Shown here: piece after piece, positions 63,501-64,000 of the stretch | Position numbering within the stretch: position 1 is the stretch's first letter | How the letters are laid out: each line of letters starts with the position of its first letter | From: JAIEPM01 sp964546815 | GTDB lineage: Bacteria; Cyanobacteriota; Vampirovibrionia; Obscuribacterales; Obscuribacteraceae | Reading direction: 5' to 3' | Assembly (NCBI GenBank): GCA_964546815.1 | Contig: CAZJLR010000009.1 | Location: forward strand, 1 to 64,000 | Length of the DNA stretch: 64,000 nt | The notes under the pieces: model-generated | The model's database searches: none | The model's input: the letters and a program-made list of their open reading frames with translations, nothing else | What the model was told of the DNA's origin: nothing | Translations under genes and position numbers: made by a program

Positions 63501-63772
63501 TTGTGGTGGCGGAAGGGGCCGGCGCAGGCTCTAGACATTCTCTCGGGAGCACCGTCTTTGGTGGAATGCTCGCTGCCACCATATTTGGTGTGTTTTTTAT
63601 ACCCTGGCTTTATTTTGCTGTTGAGTCAGTTACAGGTTTTATAGGGAAATTGTTTGCAGGCAAGCCTGCAAAAACTAAACAGTTAGATGATGTTTCTGCT
63701 GCTTCTTCGCCTGAAGTGACTGAGCCTGTGCCTCAAGCCCTGGAGTCCGAGCAAGCAACAAAGGATGACTAG
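60533..63772 (+). CDS. RND (HAE1/AcrB-type) multidrug efflux permease
   Basis: 1079 aa, 18 bp after the adaptor. Twelve membrane helices in the AcrB pattern; N terminus FFIHRPAFAIVISLVILIAGFLSI. LVVDDAIVVVEAVE in TM4 carries the proton-relay Asp pair and GLSAKNAILIVEFA in TM10 the Lys. Periplasmic porter segments are present (SVGQPPVKTG; GFIPDEDQGYFM). Drug or lipid export is likely; the C terminus has an acidic polar tail. Confidence 0.95.
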   Translation: MSNLAKFFIHRPAFAIVISLVILIAGFLSIKGLPVAQYPDITPPTVQVETFYQGASAETVEQCVATPIEQEVNGTENMIYMSSYSTSDGRYVLTCTFKVGTDLKLAAVDVQNRVSKAQAKLPSEVINSGLSVTKQSPNMLMVISLYSPDKTYDDLFLSNYARLHLTDALARVPGVGNVTLVGEREYSMRLWLRPDKLAQLGLTADDLKKAIQDQNVQAPAGSVGQPPVKTGTNFQYTVNVKGRLTDPQEYGNVILRANSNGSILRMRDVARTELGAKDYKSFGRINSTPSTIICIYQLPGANALKVAEGLKDTLNELSHDFPPGIKQEVSLDNTLFVTASIEEVLHTLAEAIVLVLIVVFVFLGNFRATLIPMLAVPVSLIGTFAAFIPLGFSINLLTLFALVLAIGLVVDDAIVVVEAVEANIELGLGPVEATEKAMDEVSGPVVAIALVLCAVFIPVAFMGGITGQLYRQFALTLAISVLISALVALTLTPALCKMILRHRKEGRGPIALFLKGFNWIFDKVSSLYLAIVKLGMKVIPLTLLALIGISAAALWLSKALPSGFIPDEDQGYFMSLLTLPDGASLERTDDVARKAETYLRKLQGVKSVITMGGFNVMTGSYNSNSATIFSVLEPWEKRNSEALSADALIAKSRKEFSNYPEAKSVSFAPPAIPGLGTAGGFQFELQDKSGSQTAQQLASTAKDFIQSASKSSALVDLYTAFSASIPQVKVDLDRDKALTIGAPISSIFNSLQTYMGGLQVNDFNKFGRTYKVMIQAEPEYRLTADSIKNIYVRGASGDMVPMSTLASIKPSTGADLIQRYNLYRTAEISGSAAENKSSGQAIEAMEKVAKTNLPQGYGFSWTGTAFQEKESGSSQLLIFGLALVFVFLFLVAQYESWSIPISVILGIPLGVFGAFAFLYLKSLNNDVYAQVGLVMLIGLSAKNAILIVEFAKERRNKGIALLDAALDAARLRFRPILMTSFAFILGVYPLVVAEGAGAGSRHSLGSTVFGGMLAATIFGVFFIPWLYFAVESVTGFIGKLFAGKPAKTKQLDDVSAASSPEVTEPVPQALESEQATKDD

Positions 63773-63777
63773 CCAGT

Positions 63778-64000
63778 CTATTTTGATCCTTCTTCCAACA
63801 TTTTGTCGACAAGAAAATATGTGCCGCAAATGAAGTCTTTGAAAGTTTCGCTGTAAAGTTCTTCCAGTTTTTCCTGATTGTTTTCTCGCTTGTGTTCACC
63901 AAGCCATCTTACTTCGTTGCCGATCATTCGTTGCAGCAAAATTGCTGCCATCAAGTCTCTCTTTTCTAAATGCTCCACTGCTTTACCCTCATTTTCCATT
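63778..64000 (-). CDS. Small protein of unknown function (right edge, may be partial)
   Basis: At least 73 codons, ending at 63778 and reaching ATG 63999 one base from the edge, so the start may lie outside. Helical and charged (MENEGKAVEHLEKRDLMAAILLQRMIGNEVRWLG...LEELYSETFKDFICGTYFLVDKMLEEG). I do not recognise it. Its stop is 5 bp from the permease stop (convergent). Confidence 0.55.
   Translation of the reverse strand, partial: MENEGKAVEHLEKRDLMAAILLQRMIGNEVRWLGEHKRENNQEKLEELYSETFKDFICGTYFLVDKMLEEGSK

Overview
This window is a draft contig segment with two 100-N gaps at 7005-7104 and 33084-33183. It comes from a Gram-negative-type bacterium of moderate GC. Supporting genes are an AcrA/AcrB-type efflux pair, two family-9 (heptosyltransferase-like) glycosyltransferases, TonB-like and periplasmic proteins, MraY, SecA and type IV pilins. 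A small SLOG/DprA-like protein before mraY looks like the cyanobacterial family. Together with HTTM proteins, many TTG/GTG starts, TPR proteins and GlnRS, this suggests a non-photosynthetic relative of cyanobacteria (Melainabacteria/Vampirovibrionia, Obscuribacter-like). That assignment is an inference. There are no rRNA or tRNA genes, no prophage, no transposase and no CRISPR array.

Layout. 1-3.3 kb: a partial membrane-anchored gene at the left edge that faintly resembles VirB8/TraE, a divergent small helical protein, a Spy/CpxP-like protein, a small Tyr-rich secreted protein, REP-like hairpins and DedA. 3.3-11 kb: a selB gene with unusual GTPase motifs, the first partner+HTTM gene pair, an L,D-transpeptidase and secreted or TPR proteins. 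11-16.5 kb (minus): glnS, an S9 peptidase, and the second partner+HTTM pair. 16.8-24.8 kb: a DUF2339-like membrane protein, a methyltransferase, a GT-C glycosyltransferase and a DegT aminotransferase. 24.8-26.5 kb: a 21-bp minisatellite and an orphan HicB-like protein. 26.5-33 kb: heptosyltransferase, ndk, a PcrA/UvrD helicase with a Tyr/Gly/Ser low-complexity tail, the SLOG protein and mraY. 33-41 kb: a palindromic 40-bp repeat array, then a TPR protein, a histidine kinase and a REC-HD-GYP regulator; after these a second GT9 and an LCP protein. 41-44.3 kb: a candidate c-di-GMP-I riboswitch followed by four tandem pilins. 44.4-51.1 kb: a fused MFS/spermidine-synthase/TPR protein, a TPR-like protein, the third partner+HTTM pair and an MBL hydrolase. 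51.2-64 kb: rlmN, secA, tsaB-rimI, a BioY-like protein, a metallophosphoesterase, an RND efflux pair and a partial gene.

Two systems stand out. First, a two-gene cassette occurs three times: an HTTM membrane protein (the membrane domain of vitamin-K-dependent carboxylases) and a small partner with one membrane anchor. The genes overlap by 4 bp and the partner always comes first. I do not recognise the partner family. Second, a likely cyclic-di-GMP riboswitch precedes a four-gene pilin array, about 3.5 kb downstream of an HD-GYP gene whose family degrades c-di-GMP. This suggests local second-messenger control of pilus production.
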